Shown: positions 49,386 to 58,982, numbered from the stretch's first letter. The stretch is 64,000 nucleotides of DNA from Opitutaceae bacterium TAV5 (GCA_000242935.3 CP007053.1:1302001-1366000); one strand, 5' to 3'. A program made the numbers and translations. The notes: generated by a model not told the origin, from the letters alone.

Positions 49386-52093
49386 GCCTCCCTTCGCTCA
49401 TGGTGGCCGGCCTGCTTCCGGCGCAAGGCGTCGGCCGCGGCCCGCCACGCCGCTCGCATACGGGCCCGCAGGCCGCGCGCCTGTCGCATCTCGGCCGCGA
49501 TCCCGTGGCGGGACAGGAACTCGGTGGCCAGTTCGCGGCCCGGATCGGGCCGGCTCAACTGGCGAAGAATCTCCGCACGGCTGGAGACGTAGATCGCATG
49601 ACTGCCCCGGTAGCGGGTCGAGCCGACGTAGAACTGCCGCAGCTTGAGCGAGCGCGCGGCCACGTCGCCCAGCACGATCAGCGACTCCTCCGACGTGCTG
49701 CCCTGCGAGCGGTAGGTCGTCTGCGCGTGTCCGTAGGTCCACGCGGCAAAGGTCGGCGGCAGCTCCCCGCCGTCTGTGAATACGATGCGGTTTTTTTCGG
49801 GATCGACCGCCGCCACGGTTTTCAGGTCGCCGTTGGCGAACCCGTGATCCTTGTCCTGGCCGCGGATAAGCAGTTGCTCGCCGGCCGACACCGGCAGCGT
49901 TTGCGCCCGGCCCACGTCGAAGGCGGCGCGTTGCCGCCGCGTGATCTTCGTTTCCCGCCCCGACTCGGCCCGCACCCGCAGGCCGTCGGGCAGGATCGCC
50001 ACGACCTCGGCCGCGGTGCCGCGTTTGTGGAAGTTCACGTCGTGAATGAAGAGCAGCCGGTCGCCGACCTGATACTGGTCCCAATGCGCCTTCTGTTCTT
50101 CGGTCCATGTCAGCGGCCGCACCGCTTCGCGCGACACCTCCGCGTCCCCCAGCAGTCCGACCCGGCGCAGCGCCGGCCGGACGTGCTGGTTGAAGCGGTC
50201 AATCTCTTCCCAAAACGGAATGACCACCATCGTCTCGACGCCGCTCTTCCGGTTCCCGGCGTAGTGCTCCGCCGCCTGGGCGAACATCGCCTCGTCGTCG
50301 CCGGCCTCGCGAAACAGGCCGCGACGGTCCGCGTAATAGAACGCCTCGCCGATGCGGCCGGAGGCGAGCAGGCGGCTGAACTGCCGGTCCGCTTCGCCGC
50401 GCTGGCGCAACACCTCGGCCAAGCGGACGACCGGGGTGCCCGAATGTGTCACGACGTTCCGCAACGCGTCGCCACGTTCGACGCTGTAGTGCTGCTTTGT
50501 GTCGCCGACCAGCAGCACGCGGGCGCGCACGTCCTCCGCGATCCGCGTCAGGTGTTCGAGTTGTTGCGTGGAGAGAAGCCCGGCCTCGTCCACCAACAGC
50601 ACGCGGCCCGCCGCCTCCGTGTGCATCGCCTCGCTCACAAGGAAACGCTGAACGGTGTCGGCCGCCTCGAACCCGCTCCCCGCCAGGGCATCGCGGGCGC
50701 GGGTGGTCGGCGCCAGCGGGATGAAACGCCGGCCGCCGGAAAGCAGGTGCGCCTGCTCCACCGCTGTCAGCAGCGTCGTCTTGCCGGTGCCGGCGTCGCC
50801 GACGAGCACCGTCACGAAGTCCCGGCTGTTGAGCAGAGCCTGCCCCGTGTTGCCCTGACCGGGCGTCAGGCTCGCCGGCAGGTGCGCGGGGTTTCCGAGC
50901 GGGAAGCGCGTGTTGCGGCCCGCTTGCACGCGTTGCACGGTCGCCGACTCCTCGTCCCGGATCGCCCGCAGGCTCATTTCACCTTCGCGGCGGATGACTT
51001 CGGGATGCTCTGCCAATGCCTGCGTCAGCTCCCGCCAGCGGTAGAAATCGGGATGCAGCTCCAGCGCGGCTTTCAGCACCTCGCCCTCGCGGGCGACGCT
51101 GCTGCGCTCGTAAACGTGCCGCAGCGCGGCGTCCAGCACGCGCCGCGCCTGCCCGATGGACGGTTGCTCGCGCGGAGCTTTCGCCCGCGCCGTCCGCACA
51201 AGATCGTCCAGCCGGCGCGCTTCGTCCGCGTTCAGTTCCTTCCGCTGCCTGGCGCGAACCTCCGGCGTGCTCACTTCCGTCAGCTTGTCCTCGCGCGACT
51301 CGCGCACGAGGACTTCGGTTTCCCGCTTGGTCGGCTTCCGGCCCTTTTGCTTCGCGAATTCCTCGGCGAGTTGCCGGACGTGCCGGGCTCGCTTGGAGAA
51401 GCGTTCGCGCAGGTGCTCGACGCCGCGCACGGAAAACCCCTTCGAGTTCATCTCATAGGGCTCGTAGCCGAGCGCTCGCAGCCGGCCCGCCAGTTCGCGA
51501 TACAGGACCTGCCGGAGATACGCCGAGGCCCGCAGCATCTCCGCCGGCTGCAAGGCCAGCCATTCGTTGCGCGTCGCGTCCCACGTCGCGTTCGCCAGCA
51601 CCGCGTGCGCGTGCAACTGCGGATCGAGGTCGCGGCTCGTATCGTGCAGGAACAGCGCGCCCACGAAATTGCCCGTCAGGCGAAATGCTTCGGTGCCGAC
51701 CGCTTCGCCGCGCCGCTCGCGCACCGCCGCGAAGCGTTCCATCTCCGCAAGCGCGGTTTTCACCGACTCGACGAACGCCTCCCGGATGCGTTCGTCGCCG
51801 CCGACCATCGCCAGCACGCTCACGTCCTTCGGAGCCGAAAGCTGCACGTCGAAAAACGCCACGCGGTTTTCCCGGTCGCGGGCGGTCAACGGCTCGCCGG
51901 TCTCCGGATGCCGGTTCTGCCGCAGCGCGTCGAACGGCTTGTCCGTCACCGCGCCGGCCAGGCCGAGCGCCTTCGCACCTTCACCGATCCACTCGCCGCG
52001 CACTTCCTTTTCGCCTTCCGCCCAATAGTCGTTCTTCCGCAGGTGATGCGAAAGGTAGGTGGCTCCGTTGCGAATGACCCCGACGGTGATCAT
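49382..52093 (-). CDS. MobF-type relaxase/helicase (TrwC/TraI-like)
   Basis: 903 residues. The N-terminal relaxase domain has the nucleophile region ATYLSHHLRKNDYW (Tyr13 and Tyr23 candidates), APKDVSVLAMVGG and the metal-binding HDTSRDLDPQLHAHAVLAN (His triad, about 148-170). The helicase part has Walker A VGDAGTGKTTLL (about 430), VLLVDEAGLLS, VLLVGDTKQH and the C-terminal YGHAQTTYRSQGSTSEES (UvrD_C_2). MobF relaxases nick oriT and unwind the transferred strand. It is shorter than F TraI because it has a single helicase and no C-terminal domain. It faces the divergent coupling-protein gene, where oriT should lie. Confidence 0.92.
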   Translation of the reverse strand: MITVGVIRNGATYLSHHLRKNDYWAEGEKEVRGEWIGEGAKALGLAGAVTDKPFDALRQNRHPETGEPLTARDRENRVAFFDVQLSAPKDVSVLAMVGGDERIREAFVESVKTALAEMERFAAVRERRGEAVGTEAFRLTGNFVGALFLHDTSRDLDPQLHAHAVLANATWDATRNEWLALQPAEMLRASAYLRQVLYRELAGRLRALGYEPYEMNSKGFSVRGVEHLRERFSKRARHVRQLAEEFAKQKGRKPTKRETEVLVRESREDKLTEVSTPEVRARQRKELNADEARRLDDLVRTARAKAPREQPSIGQARRVLDAALRHVYERSSVAREGEVLKAALELHPDFYRWRELTQALAEHPEVIRREGEMSLRAIRDEESATVQRVQAGRNTRFPLGNPAHLPASLTPGQGNTGQALLNSRDFVTVLVGDAGTGKTTLLTAVEQAHLLSGGRRFIPLAPTTRARDALAGSGFEAADTVQRFLVSEAMHTEAAGRVLLVDEAGLLSTQQLEHLTRIAEDVRARVLLVGDTKQHYSVERGDALRNVVTHSGTPVVRLAEVLRQRGEADRQFSRLLASGRIGEAFYYADRRGLFREAGDDEAMFAQAAEHYAGNRKSGVETMVVIPFWEEIDRFNQHVRPALRRVGLLGDAEVSREAVRPLTWTEEQKAHWDQYQVGDRLLFIHDVNFHKRGTAAEVVAILPDGLRVRAESGRETKITRRQRAAFDVGRAQTLPVSAGEQLLIRGQDKDHGFANGDLKTVAAVDPEKNRIVFTDGGELPPTFAAWTYGHAQTTYRSQGSTSEESLIVLGDVAARSLKLRQFYVGSTRYRGSHAIYVSSRAEILRQLSRPDPGRELATEFLSRHGIAAEMRQARGLRARMRAAWRAAADALRRKQAGHHERREA

Positions 52094-52412
52094 GCCTTAA
52101 CAGAGCGCCAGAATCGTGTCGCGGCTCAACGGAGCGCGTGTTCCCAATCCACGGCAATCGTGCTGTCCCGAATGCGGTAGCGCACGGAAAGCTCGCGCGT
52201 TTTTTCGGTGCCGGTTTGGTCACGGCGAAACCTTGGGGTGGGCGTGGGTCGCTCCCCCTTTTTGGCAACAGACGCAATACCCTATGCCGGGGCTTAGGTT
52301 TCGGAGCCCCCGAGCCCGCACGATCCGACACGCCCGCATCTATCCTTTTTTCGGTATGCGCCCCCTCTCGCCCGTCGCCCGTATCCGGCTTTCCTTGATG
52401 CGTCGAAATGCG
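52094..52412. other. Relaxase/coupling-protein intergenic region, candidate oriT
   Basis: 319 bp between the divergent relaxase and coupling-protein genes. It includes a hairpin GGGGCT...AGCCCC (about 52284-52305) and the 18-bp repeat at 52340-52357. In MobF systems oriT commonly lies next to the relaxase gene, so this is the best candidate. The nic site is not identifiable. Confidence 0.45.
52340..52357 (+). repeat. 18-bp repeat before the coupling-protein gene
   Basis: CTATCCTTTTTTCGGTAT, exact inverted copy of 48943-48960. It overlaps a possible ATG (52356), which argues against that start for the coupling protein. Confidence 0.7.
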
Positions 52413-54038
52413 ATGAAGGCGCTTCCTCCACCACCTGTCTTGCTGCGCCAATGGCTGTATGATCCGCACGCCATCACGGTCGGTTTGTTCGTCCTCGCGC
52501 TCGTTTTTCTCGTCCTCGCGGGCTGGAAAATCCACCGGAATCTGCACCACAACGAGCCCGGTTTGAGCGCTCCGACGGCGCTTTCCTTCGCGCTTTTTGT
52601 CGCGTTTTCCGGCCTCGCGGGAAGCGAACGCCTGCCGCCTCCGTGGTCGTATGTGGCCGGCGCGGCGGCCTGCATCCTCGCCGGTTCGCTACTGCTTTTC
52701 GCCGACCATCGCCGCTTCGTGCGCGATCCGGCCGGCCGCATCGTCGCCGACCGGTGGGAAATCGTGCTCACCTATGCCGGCTTCCGGTGGACCCGCGACA
52801 AGGCCAACCGGCACTTCTTTTTCACCGGCGACACCGGCTCCGGCAAGACCTCCGGCATGAACGGGCTGCTCGCCGCGCTCCTCAAACGGAACCCGAAGCT
52901 TGGCGGCGTCGTCATCGCCAACAAGGGCGACGAATGGTTCCAGCTTGAAGCCCTCGCGAAGAAATACGGTCGCGAAAAGGATCTGATTCACCTGCGCCCG
53001 CGGATGGTCGGAGAGACGGAAAAGCCTGCCCACCGGCTTAACGTGACCAGCGACGTCCGCCTGCCTTTCACGACCCGCGCCCGCATTTTGGTGGACACGG
53101 CGGCGGCCCTGAACCCGAAGGACGAGAAGAGTTTTTTCAAGATCAAGGGCGCGTCCCACATTGGCCGGGCGCTGGAACTTTTGGCCGACATCGGCCGGCC
53201 GGCCACGGCCACCAATGCCTACGCGCTGCTCACCTCGGAAAAGGAATTGCGGGCCGCGCTGGACAAATTGACCAACCTGGCGCCGACCGAACGGCGCATT
53301 CAGTTGGCCGAAACCCTGGAACAAACCTACCTCAAGCACGAGGCGAAGGAGCAGCGCGCCGGCGAAATCGGCACCTCCCAAAACTACCTCGAATACCTCG
53401 GCACCCCGGAGATCGCCGAGGTGTTCAGCTCCGACGAACCCGACACCTGTTCCATCGCCGACGTCGATCAGGGAAAGATTTTCTGCATCGACGTGCCGCA
53501 GGATTTTACCACGGAGCGGCAATATATCTTCACCGCGATGAAGCTGCTGCTCTACCGGCACGCCCTCCGACGCTATGCGCTTCCGCCGTGGGAAAAGTAT
53601 GCGCTAAATCAGCTCATTTACGTGGGCGACGAATTTCAGAACGCCATCACCGCCAGTCACGATGGCACGAGCGACTTCAACGTGGTGGACCGGCTGCGCG
53701 ATTGTATGCTCATGCTGATCGTCTCCGCGCAGGCGTTCGAGTCCCTGATTCCGCCGCAGACCAAGGAACAAGCCGAGGTTTTGGCCCTCAATTTGAAGAA
53801 TCTTTTCATGTATCGCGCCGCCTCCGAGGCCGACGCCCTGCGTTGCGCCAACGCCCTCGGCAAACATTATGTGGAGCGTTCCTCCCGCACCTCCGGTGCC
53901 GATCACACGTCCTACACTCATCAACGAGTCGAGGAATACCGCATCAAACCCCATGAATTTCGACGACTGCCGGACCACACCGCGGTCGTTCGCCATTGCA
54001 CCAACGGCTACAGGAAAGTAACCCTCAGACCGGCTTAA
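52413..54038 (+). CDS. VirD4/TrwB-like conjugative coupling protein
   Basis: About 541 residues from ATG 52413 (MKALPPPPVLLRQWLYDPHA). Membrane segments occur at ITVGLFVLALVFLVLAGWKI and around the WSYVAGAAACILAGSLLLFA stretch. Walker A FTGDTGSGKTSGMNGLL (about 137-153), Walker B LIYVGDEFQNAI (about 403-414) and the arginine-finger-type region DRLRDCMLMLIVSAQ are T4CP features. It links the relaxosome to the T4SS. Starts at 52356 and 52398 are also in frame; none has a good ribosome-binding site. Followed by a small gene 15 bp downstream. Confidence 0.88.
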   Translation: MKALPPPPVLLRQWLYDPHAITVGLFVLALVFLVLAGWKIHRNLHHNEPGLSAPTALSFALFVAFSGLAGSERLPPPWSYVAGAAACILAGSLLLFADHRRFVRDPAGRIVADRWEIVLTYAGFRWTRDKANRHFFFTGDTGSGKTSGMNGLLAALLKRNPKLGGVVIANKGDEWFQLEALAKKYGREKDLIHLRPRMVGETEKPAHRLNVTSDVRLPFTTRARILVDTAAALNPKDEKSFFKIKGASHIGRALELLADIGRPATATNAYALLTSEKELRAALDKLTNLAPTERRIQLAETLEQTYLKHEAKEQRAGEIGTSQNYLEYLGTPEIAEVFSSDEPDTCSIADVDQGKIFCIDVPQDFTTERQYIFTAMKLLLYRHALRRYALPPWEKYALNQLIYVGDEFQNAITASHDGTSDFNVVDRLRDCMLMLIVSAQAFESLIPPQTKEQAEVLALNLKNLFMYRAASEADALRCANALGKHYVERSSRTSGADHTSYTHQRVEEYRIKPHEFRRLPDHTAVVRHCTNGYRKVTLRPA

Positions 54039-54053
54039 CCGCCCACCTCTGTC

Positions 54054-54332
54054 ATGACCAAAAACGACAGCTCCACCATCACCGCGGCGACTGTTGTCGC
54101 GCTCCGCAACGAGCCGGAAGCGCTTCGTCTCATCACCGAAAAACTCCGGGTCAAGGAAATGGGCCCGGCCGATCACATCCGCACCAAGCATGAGGTGAAG
54201 GCGTTCCTTGAGGCCGGCGGAGACCTCGCGACCGCCGAGCGCATCATTACCCGCGCCCAAGCCCGCCGCGACTTGCAGCAGGCCCACCGGGAGGAACTGA
54301 CCCAGCGGCAGGGACAGCGAATGACGCAGTGA
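54054..54332 (+). CDS. Small helical protein after the coupling protein
   Basis: 92 residues (MTKNDSSTITAATVVALRNE...EERIITRAQARRDLQ-like helices), charged, without a recognised domain. ATG 54054 lies 15 bp after the coupling-protein stop, suggesting co-transcription and a role in DNA processing or transfer regulation. No more can be said. The following 54333-54547 shows no supported gene. Confidence 0.55.
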   Translation: MTKNDSSTITAATVVALRNEPEALRLITEKLRVKEMGPADHIRTKHEVKAFLEAGGDLATAERIITRAQARRDLQQAHREELTQRQGQRMTQ

Positions 54333-54547
54333 TTTTGCCCACAGATGGGGCACAGTCGGCCCAGTCAGGCACGCCAGCGACTGGGCGCTGGACGGGCCGT
54401 GGCTACGCACCGCAAGGATAGGTGCGTGGAGCTCTGGCGACCCAAACCACGTCACGCCCATTTTCCTTCCGAGCCCTTCATTGCCAGAATCCTTGAGGAA
54501 ACCGGCTCGCCTTTCTTGCACGGGAAACAACGCTGTTTCTGACGTTA

Positions 54548-55969
54548 ATGACCCAGAGAATGAGCATAAGCACCACAGAACTGGAACACTGGCTAACCGC
54601 TCCCCGGGAGAGCGAACATCTGGAGTTCAAGGAAGCAAAGAACCAATACGATCTGACCAAGCTCTACCGCTACTGCGTGGCCTTGGCGAACGAAGGTGGT
54701 GGGAAGTTTGTGATGGGAGTATCGGACAGATCTCCTCGCCGGGTTGTCGGCAGCACCGCATTCCCCGATACATCGGACCTTGCGAGCAAGATTTTCACCA
54801 AGTTGCGGTTCCGGGTGGATGTTGAGGAAGTGGCCCACCCGGATGGCCGCGTGGTCATCCTGCATATTCCGCCGCGTCCGGTCGGCACGGCTTACCAATT
54901 TGAGGGTGCGTATCTGATGCGTTCCACCGAGGACACGGTGGCTATGACGGAAGATCGTTTACGGCAGATTTTCGCTGAGGGCCAGCCGGACTGGCTAGCC
55001 CAAGTCGCCAAACCCAATTGCACGCCGGACGACGTCGTGCGGCTTCTCGACACCCAAGCCTATTTCGATCTGCTGAAACTGCCCTATCCGGCGACCCGCG
55101 ACGCTGTTCTTGATCGGCTGAGTCGGGAAAAAATTATCGCTAGCGACGGCGCTGGCTGGGCGGTTTCCAACCTTGGTGCCGTGCTCTTCGCGAAGCGGCT
55201 TGATGAGTTCGATGGGCTGCATCGCAAAGCGCCTCGCGTGGTCTCCTACGAGGGCACCGGTAAATTGAAAGCACGACCTGAGGTGCCTCGCACGAAAGGT
55301 TATGCGGTGGATTTCCAAGGATTGATCGAATTCATCAACGGGCAAATCCCGGCCAACGAGGTAATCGGGCAAGCCTTGCGCGAGGACGTGAAGATGTTTC
55401 CCGAACTGGCCATCCGCGAGTTGGTCGCCAACGCGCTCATTCATCAGGATTTCACGGAAAGCGGCACCTCTGTCATGGTTGAAATCTATTCGGACCGACT
55501 GGAGATTTCCAGCCCTGGCCGGCCCTTTATCCCTACGGACCGGTTCATTGACGAATACCAGTCTCGCAACGAAAGGCTCGCCGACCTCATGCGCCGCTTC
55601 GGCATCTGCGAAGAGAAGGGTAGTGGCATCGACAAAGTCGTGCAGGCTACCGAGGCATTCCAGCTACCGGCTCCGGATTTTCGCGTGGGAGAGCGACGCA
55701 CGATTGTGGTGTTGTTTGGCCACAAAGATGTCGAAGACATGGATCGCAGTGACCGGGTGCGTGCCTGTTATCAGCATTGTTGCCTGCGTTACGTCATGAA
55801 CGAACGGATGACCAACCAGAGCCTGCGAGAGCGCTTCAAACTGCCAGAGAAACGGGCAGAGACGGTTTCCCGAATTATTCGCGAGACGGTGGAAGCGGGT
55901 AAGATCAAGCTGGCCGATGCCACTGCGACCTCCCTTCGTTATCGGAGCTACCTTCCCTTTTGGGCCTGA
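54548..55969 (+). CDS. AlbA_2 / HATPase_c_4 transcriptional regulator-like protein
   Basis: 473 residues. N-terminal AlbA_2 domain: ESEHLEFKEAKNQYDLTKLY, YCVALANEGGGKFVMGVSD (about 41-59). The C-terminal half has a GHKL-like ATPase block: RELVANALIHQDFTESGTSV, SDRLEISSPGRP and RFGICEEKGSGIDKVVQ. A wHTH-like end (MTNQSLRERFKL) follows. This architecture is often annotated as a RecG-like or ATP-binding transcriptional regulator; the target is unknown. ATG 54560 is an alternative start. It is probably the last gene of the mobile region. Confidence 0.82.
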   Translation: MTQRMSISTTELEHWLTAPRESEHLEFKEAKNQYDLTKLYRYCVALANEGGGKFVMGVSDRSPRRVVGSTAFPDTSDLASKIFTKLRFRVDVEEVAHPDGRVVILHIPPRPVGTAYQFEGAYLMRSTEDTVAMTEDRLRQIFAEGQPDWLAQVAKPNCTPDDVVRLLDTQAYFDLLKLPYPATRDAVLDRLSREKIIASDGAGWAVSNLGAVLFAKRLDEFDGLHRKAPRVVSYEGTGKLKARPEVPRTKGYAVDFQGLIEFINGQIPANEVIGQALREDVKMFPELAIRELVANALIHQDFTESGTSVMVEIYSDRLEISSPGRPFIPTDRFIDEYQSRNERLADLMRRFGICEEKGSGIDKVVQATEAFQLPAPDFRVGERRTIVVLFGHKDVEDMDRSDRVRACYQHCCLRYVMNERMTNQSLRERFKLPEKRAETVSRIIRETVEAGKIKLADATATSLRYRSYLPFWA

Positions 55970-56192
55970 AAAACCATTTAGACGCAAAACGTCGCCGACG
56001 GCCTGGGGTTTTGTAAGATAATTGATACGAATAACATGCTTATTTAGATGCAAGTCTCCCCGTGATCGGCTCCTTCTGAAAGGGCTTTAGCGCCTTACGC
56101 TTAAAGCAAGGCAACGGAACTGCGGCCTAAAATTCTTCGATCCTGCTTCCGAAAAAGTCAGCGGCTGGTTGGATGCGCCGCCAGCGGTCCGA
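55970..56192. other. Gap between mobile region and chromosomal-type genes
   Basis: 223 bp, AT-richer than the surroundings, no open frame of note. It contains the CTGAAAGGGCTTTAGCGCC stretch but no tRNA or integrase signature. The right end of the element may lie here or before it. Confidence 0.35.
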
Positions 56193-56402
56193 TCAGGTCT
56201 CGGACGGCCGCTCTTCAAGCGGCAGCCACCTTCCCTCCGTCCCAAAGTAGTGCATGTCCGCCAGGCGGAAAATCCGGACAATTCCGGCCTGGGCGCGCAC
56301 AAGATCGGCGTCCGTTGGAGGCTCATGGATCATGAATGGCATTGGACTCGATTCTTTCAGGTGGATGAAAATGTAACGATCGTCGGTGGATTTTTCGGGC
56401 AT
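56193..56402 (-). CDS. Small hypothetical protein downstream of the RidA fusion
   Basis: 69 residues (MPEKSTDDRYIFIHLKESSP...RIFRLADMHYFGTEGRWL), no recognised family. ATG 56402 is 16 bp after the stop of the fusion gene on the same strand, so the two are probably one operon. Confidence 0.5.
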   Translation of the reverse strand: MPEKSTDDRYIFIHLKESSPMPFMIHEPPTDADLVRAQAGIVRIFRLADMHYFGTEGRWLPLEERPSET

Positions 56403-56418
56403 GGCTTGTGATTGGTGT

Positions 56419-57600
56419 TCAAATGCTGGTTCGTTTTGTCACGGCGGCGACGACCTCGATCTCGACCAGCACGCCGGCCGGCAGAGCCCGGTTCGAGATG
56501 ACCGAGCGGGTGGGTCGATGGCCGGCGAACACCCGTTCGTAGGTGGCTTCGATGCGTTCGAGGTGCTTGGGATCGGCCAGATGCACGGTGGCGTGCAGCA
56601 CGTCCGACAGGCTGCTCCCGGCGGCATGAAGCACGGCGGCGACGTTGCGCAGCACCCGCTCGGTCTGCTCCTCCGGCGATAATTTGGGCACGTCCGGTGC
56701 ATTCGGATCGAACGGAAGCTGGGCCGACACATACGCGAGGCCGCCGTGAATGATCGCGTGGGCCGCCTTCCCCGACGACGGCACTTGCGGCGTCTCCACC
56801 ACTTTTAGAGCCGAGCCATGCTCCACCGGCGCCGGTCTTACCGTTCGCGGCTCTTTGACCAGCGCCAGGCGGGCGAGATGGCCGCCCGCCTTTTCCAGCT
56901 CCGAAATATCCACCTTGCGGGTCGCGATGCCGGCGGCCCGCAGGCGCTTTTCCGTCTCGGGGAAGGAGGCGCTGACCAGCGTGGTGTCTGCCAAAGTCAG
57001 GGTCGGGGCGCCGGCGGGTTCGTCCGGCGCGACGTGAATTACGGACAGGTCCTCGAAGGCGTCCGGGTCGATCCATTCCGCATTGATGAGGAGGAAACGG
57101 GGCGGGATGAAGGAGCAGGCTTCGCGCAAGGAAACCTCGCCGCGCACCTCGACGGTTTTCACGTCATAGCCGAACGGGCGGGTGATTTCCCGCAGGATGG
57201 CGATGCCCTCGGCGTTGGTGCGCGGAGAGAGCGTCGCATAGAGGGTATGGCCAATCGGCAGGACGTCGCTTCCGCTGAACGTTTCCCCCTCGGAAATCCG
57301 CTGCACCGGGCGATGCTGGGCGAGCACGCGGGAAATGGAGTCGAGGTCGGCGCGAGGCTGTTCGGATCGGGGAACCACCGCCACTTCGGACAGGAGCAGC
57401 GCCTCATCGCTCACGAAGACGCCGGTTGGAGACTCCGGCGCGGGAGGAATGAGTTCCACCTCATGCCCCAGGTCCCTCACCGCTTTTTGGAGGGCCGCAT
57501 GTTGCTTCTGGCAGCGTTCGATCTTGAAGGGGCGGCGGGACGAAGGCCGGGAAGCCTCCGTCTCCAGCAGCGAACCGACCTCGCGAAAAAACACGATCAT
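56419..57600 (-). CDS. Degenerate DDAH/amidinotransferase-like domain fused to RidA
   Basis: 393 residues. Residues 1-~265 follow the dimethylargininase/amidinotransferase pattern (FVSDEALLLSE, SGSDVLPIGHTLYATLSPRT then NAEGIAIL, FLLINAEWIDPDAF). The catalytic sites are altered: the His region (LHLKS in active members) reads VSLREACS, and the terminal Cys segment (GLTCLSL) reads GHLARLAL. Residues ~275-393 are a RidA (YjgF) domain with YVSAQLPFDPNAP, VLRNVAAVLHAAGSSLSDVL and TRSVISNRALPAGVLVEIEV; the Arg needed for imine hydrolysis is kept. It probably hydrolyses reactive enamines/imines, with the N-terminal part as a non-catalytic partner. Confidence 0.82.
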   Translation of the reverse strand: MIVFFREVGSLLETEASRPSSRRPFKIERCQKQHAALQKAVRDLGHEVELIPPAPESPTGVFVSDEALLLSEVAVVPRSEQPRADLDSISRVLAQHRPVQRISEGETFSGSDVLPIGHTLYATLSPRTNAEGIAILREITRPFGYDVKTVEVRGEVSLREACSFIPPRFLLINAEWIDPDAFEDLSVIHVAPDEPAGAPTLTLADTTLVSASFPETEKRLRAAGIATRKVDISELEKAGGHLARLALVKEPRTVRPAPVEHGSALKVVETPQVPSSGKAAHAIIHGGLAYVSAQLPFDPNAPDVPKLSPEEQTERVLRNVAAVLHAAGSSLSDVLHATVHLADPKHLERIEATYERVFAGHRPTRSVISNRALPAGVLVEIEVVAAVTKRTSI

Positions 57601-57747
57601 GAGTCCGATTCCTCCGGTTGATTCCGGCCGGATCGCCGGCCGGTGAGGGGATTTGTCAGGATCGTTTTCATGAAGAACAGCTCCCCCGAAGGGGATGGCG
57701 GGACGCGACTCTGCCTTCGGCGCGAGGATGCGCGCCGCCGGCCGAAG

Positions 57748-58857
57748 TCACTTTTCTGAGGAAATTGGCTTCGATGGAGCGGACAGAATCACCCGCTCGA
57801 TCTGTTCGCCCTTCCGCACGAGGCGATAGTCGAATGCGCCGGCCATGCGGAGGACTTTCAAAATCTCTTCCAGGGGTTCAGTCTCGAAGCGGCCGGTGAC
57901 TTTTTTTTGCCCGAGTTCCGGCTGGCTGATCTCCAAGGGAACGCCGAAGCGTTGCTCCAGCTTGCTCGCGACCGAGGCCAGGGGTTCCTGATCGAAGACA
58001 AGAGGGGCTTGCGCGGAGGCGCGAGGCTCCTTCGTCTTCGTCCACTGGATCGAGGCTTCGGCGGCCACGGGCTCGACCTTGCCTTCGCCGGTTCTGGCGG
58101 TGAACGAGTATTGCAGGCCCGGAGTCATTTCCACCGGCGCGAGTTCGCCCGACGGCCCGATTCCCGACACTTTTACCCGTCCGCTGATCAGGGCAACCTG
58201 GGCCTGCGAGCCGTCGTTGAAGGCGCGCACGTTGAAGCGCGTGCCCAGCACCGTGACACGCAGGGTCGTGGTTTCCACGACGAAGGGACGCGACTCGTCC
58301 CGGCTGACATCGAAGTATGCCTCGCCGCTCAGGCGGACGACGCGCGTGTGATCGTCGAAGGAGTCGGGGCTGGACAAGGTGCTGCCGGCATTCAGGACGA
58401 TTTTGCTGCCGTCATGGAGACTCACATACAGGCGCTCTCTCGGACCCGTGGCGTAAGTCACCCATGAGATTTCGGACGCCTGCCGGTTGGTGTTCCGTCC
58501 GGTCTGGATGCCGACAATCGCGACGGCGACGGCCAGCGTGGCGCACGCGGCCAGCAGCCAGGGTTTCCAGGAAGGCAGGCGACGCTTGGGCATCCGCACG
58601 ATTTTCCTTCCGCCGGCAGTGAGCTCGGCGAGTTTGCGGCTGACCTCGTCCAAACCGAAATCGTCGCTTCCAGAAGGAGCGTTCCCCTCAAACTCGGCCC
58701 GCATGGCATCGAAGAGCTGCCGGCGATCCGGCTGCTGGAGCATCTTGACCATGCGGTCACGTTCACGGCTGGAGGCTTCACCCACAAGATAACGGGTCGC
58801 CAGTTTGTAGAAGGCGGGGAGATCGTTATCCTCGGTGTTCATGGGAGACTTCATCAT
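57748..58857 (-). CDS. FecR-family anti-sigma regulator
   Basis: 369 residues. The N-terminal cytosolic part (FYKLATRYLVGEASSRERDR) precedes a membrane segment (PWLLAACATLAVAVAIVGIQ, about 98-117) and the FecR periplasmic domain (YVSLHDGSKIVLNAGSTLSS, VVRLSGEAYFDVSRD, RPFVVETTTLRVTVLGTRFN). A C-terminal STN-like segment (PLASVASKLEQRFGVPLEIS) is present. It should hold the sigma factor upstream inactive and receive a receptor signal. No TonB receptor is adjacent. Confidence 0.88.
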   Translation of the reverse strand: MMKSPMNTEDNDLPAFYKLATRYLVGEASSRERDRMVKMLQQPDRRQLFDAMRAEFEGNAPSGSDDFGLDEVSRKLAELTAGGRKIVRMPKRRLPSWKPWLLAACATLAVAVAIVGIQTGRNTNRQASEISWVTYATGPRERLYVSLHDGSKIVLNAGSTLSSPDSFDDHTRVVRLSGEAYFDVSRDESRPFVVETTTLRVTVLGTRFNVRAFNDGSQAQVALISGRVKVSGIGPSGELAPVEMTPGLQYSFTARTGEGKVEPVAAEASIQWTKTKEPRASAQAPLVFDQEPLASVASKLEQRFGVPLEISQPELGQKKVTGRFETEPLEEILKVLRMAGAFDYRLVRKGEQIERVILSAPSKPISSEK

Positions 58858-58982
58858 ACAATGACCCGAAAAGCGGGGTTGAACCTGCTAGTGCGGCGCG
58901 AGAATTTTTGAAAAAAGATGTTTCCATACGACGGAGTCCCGCCGGAAAAGGGATGCGGCATCGGCCAGGGAAGAGGGAATAA

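Noticed and set aside
49370-52180. Long plus-strand open frame (936 codons) opposite the relaxase
   Set aside because: It is Arg/Pro/Gln-rich with no domain, antisense to a gene with full relaxase and helicase motifs: a high-GC shadow frame.
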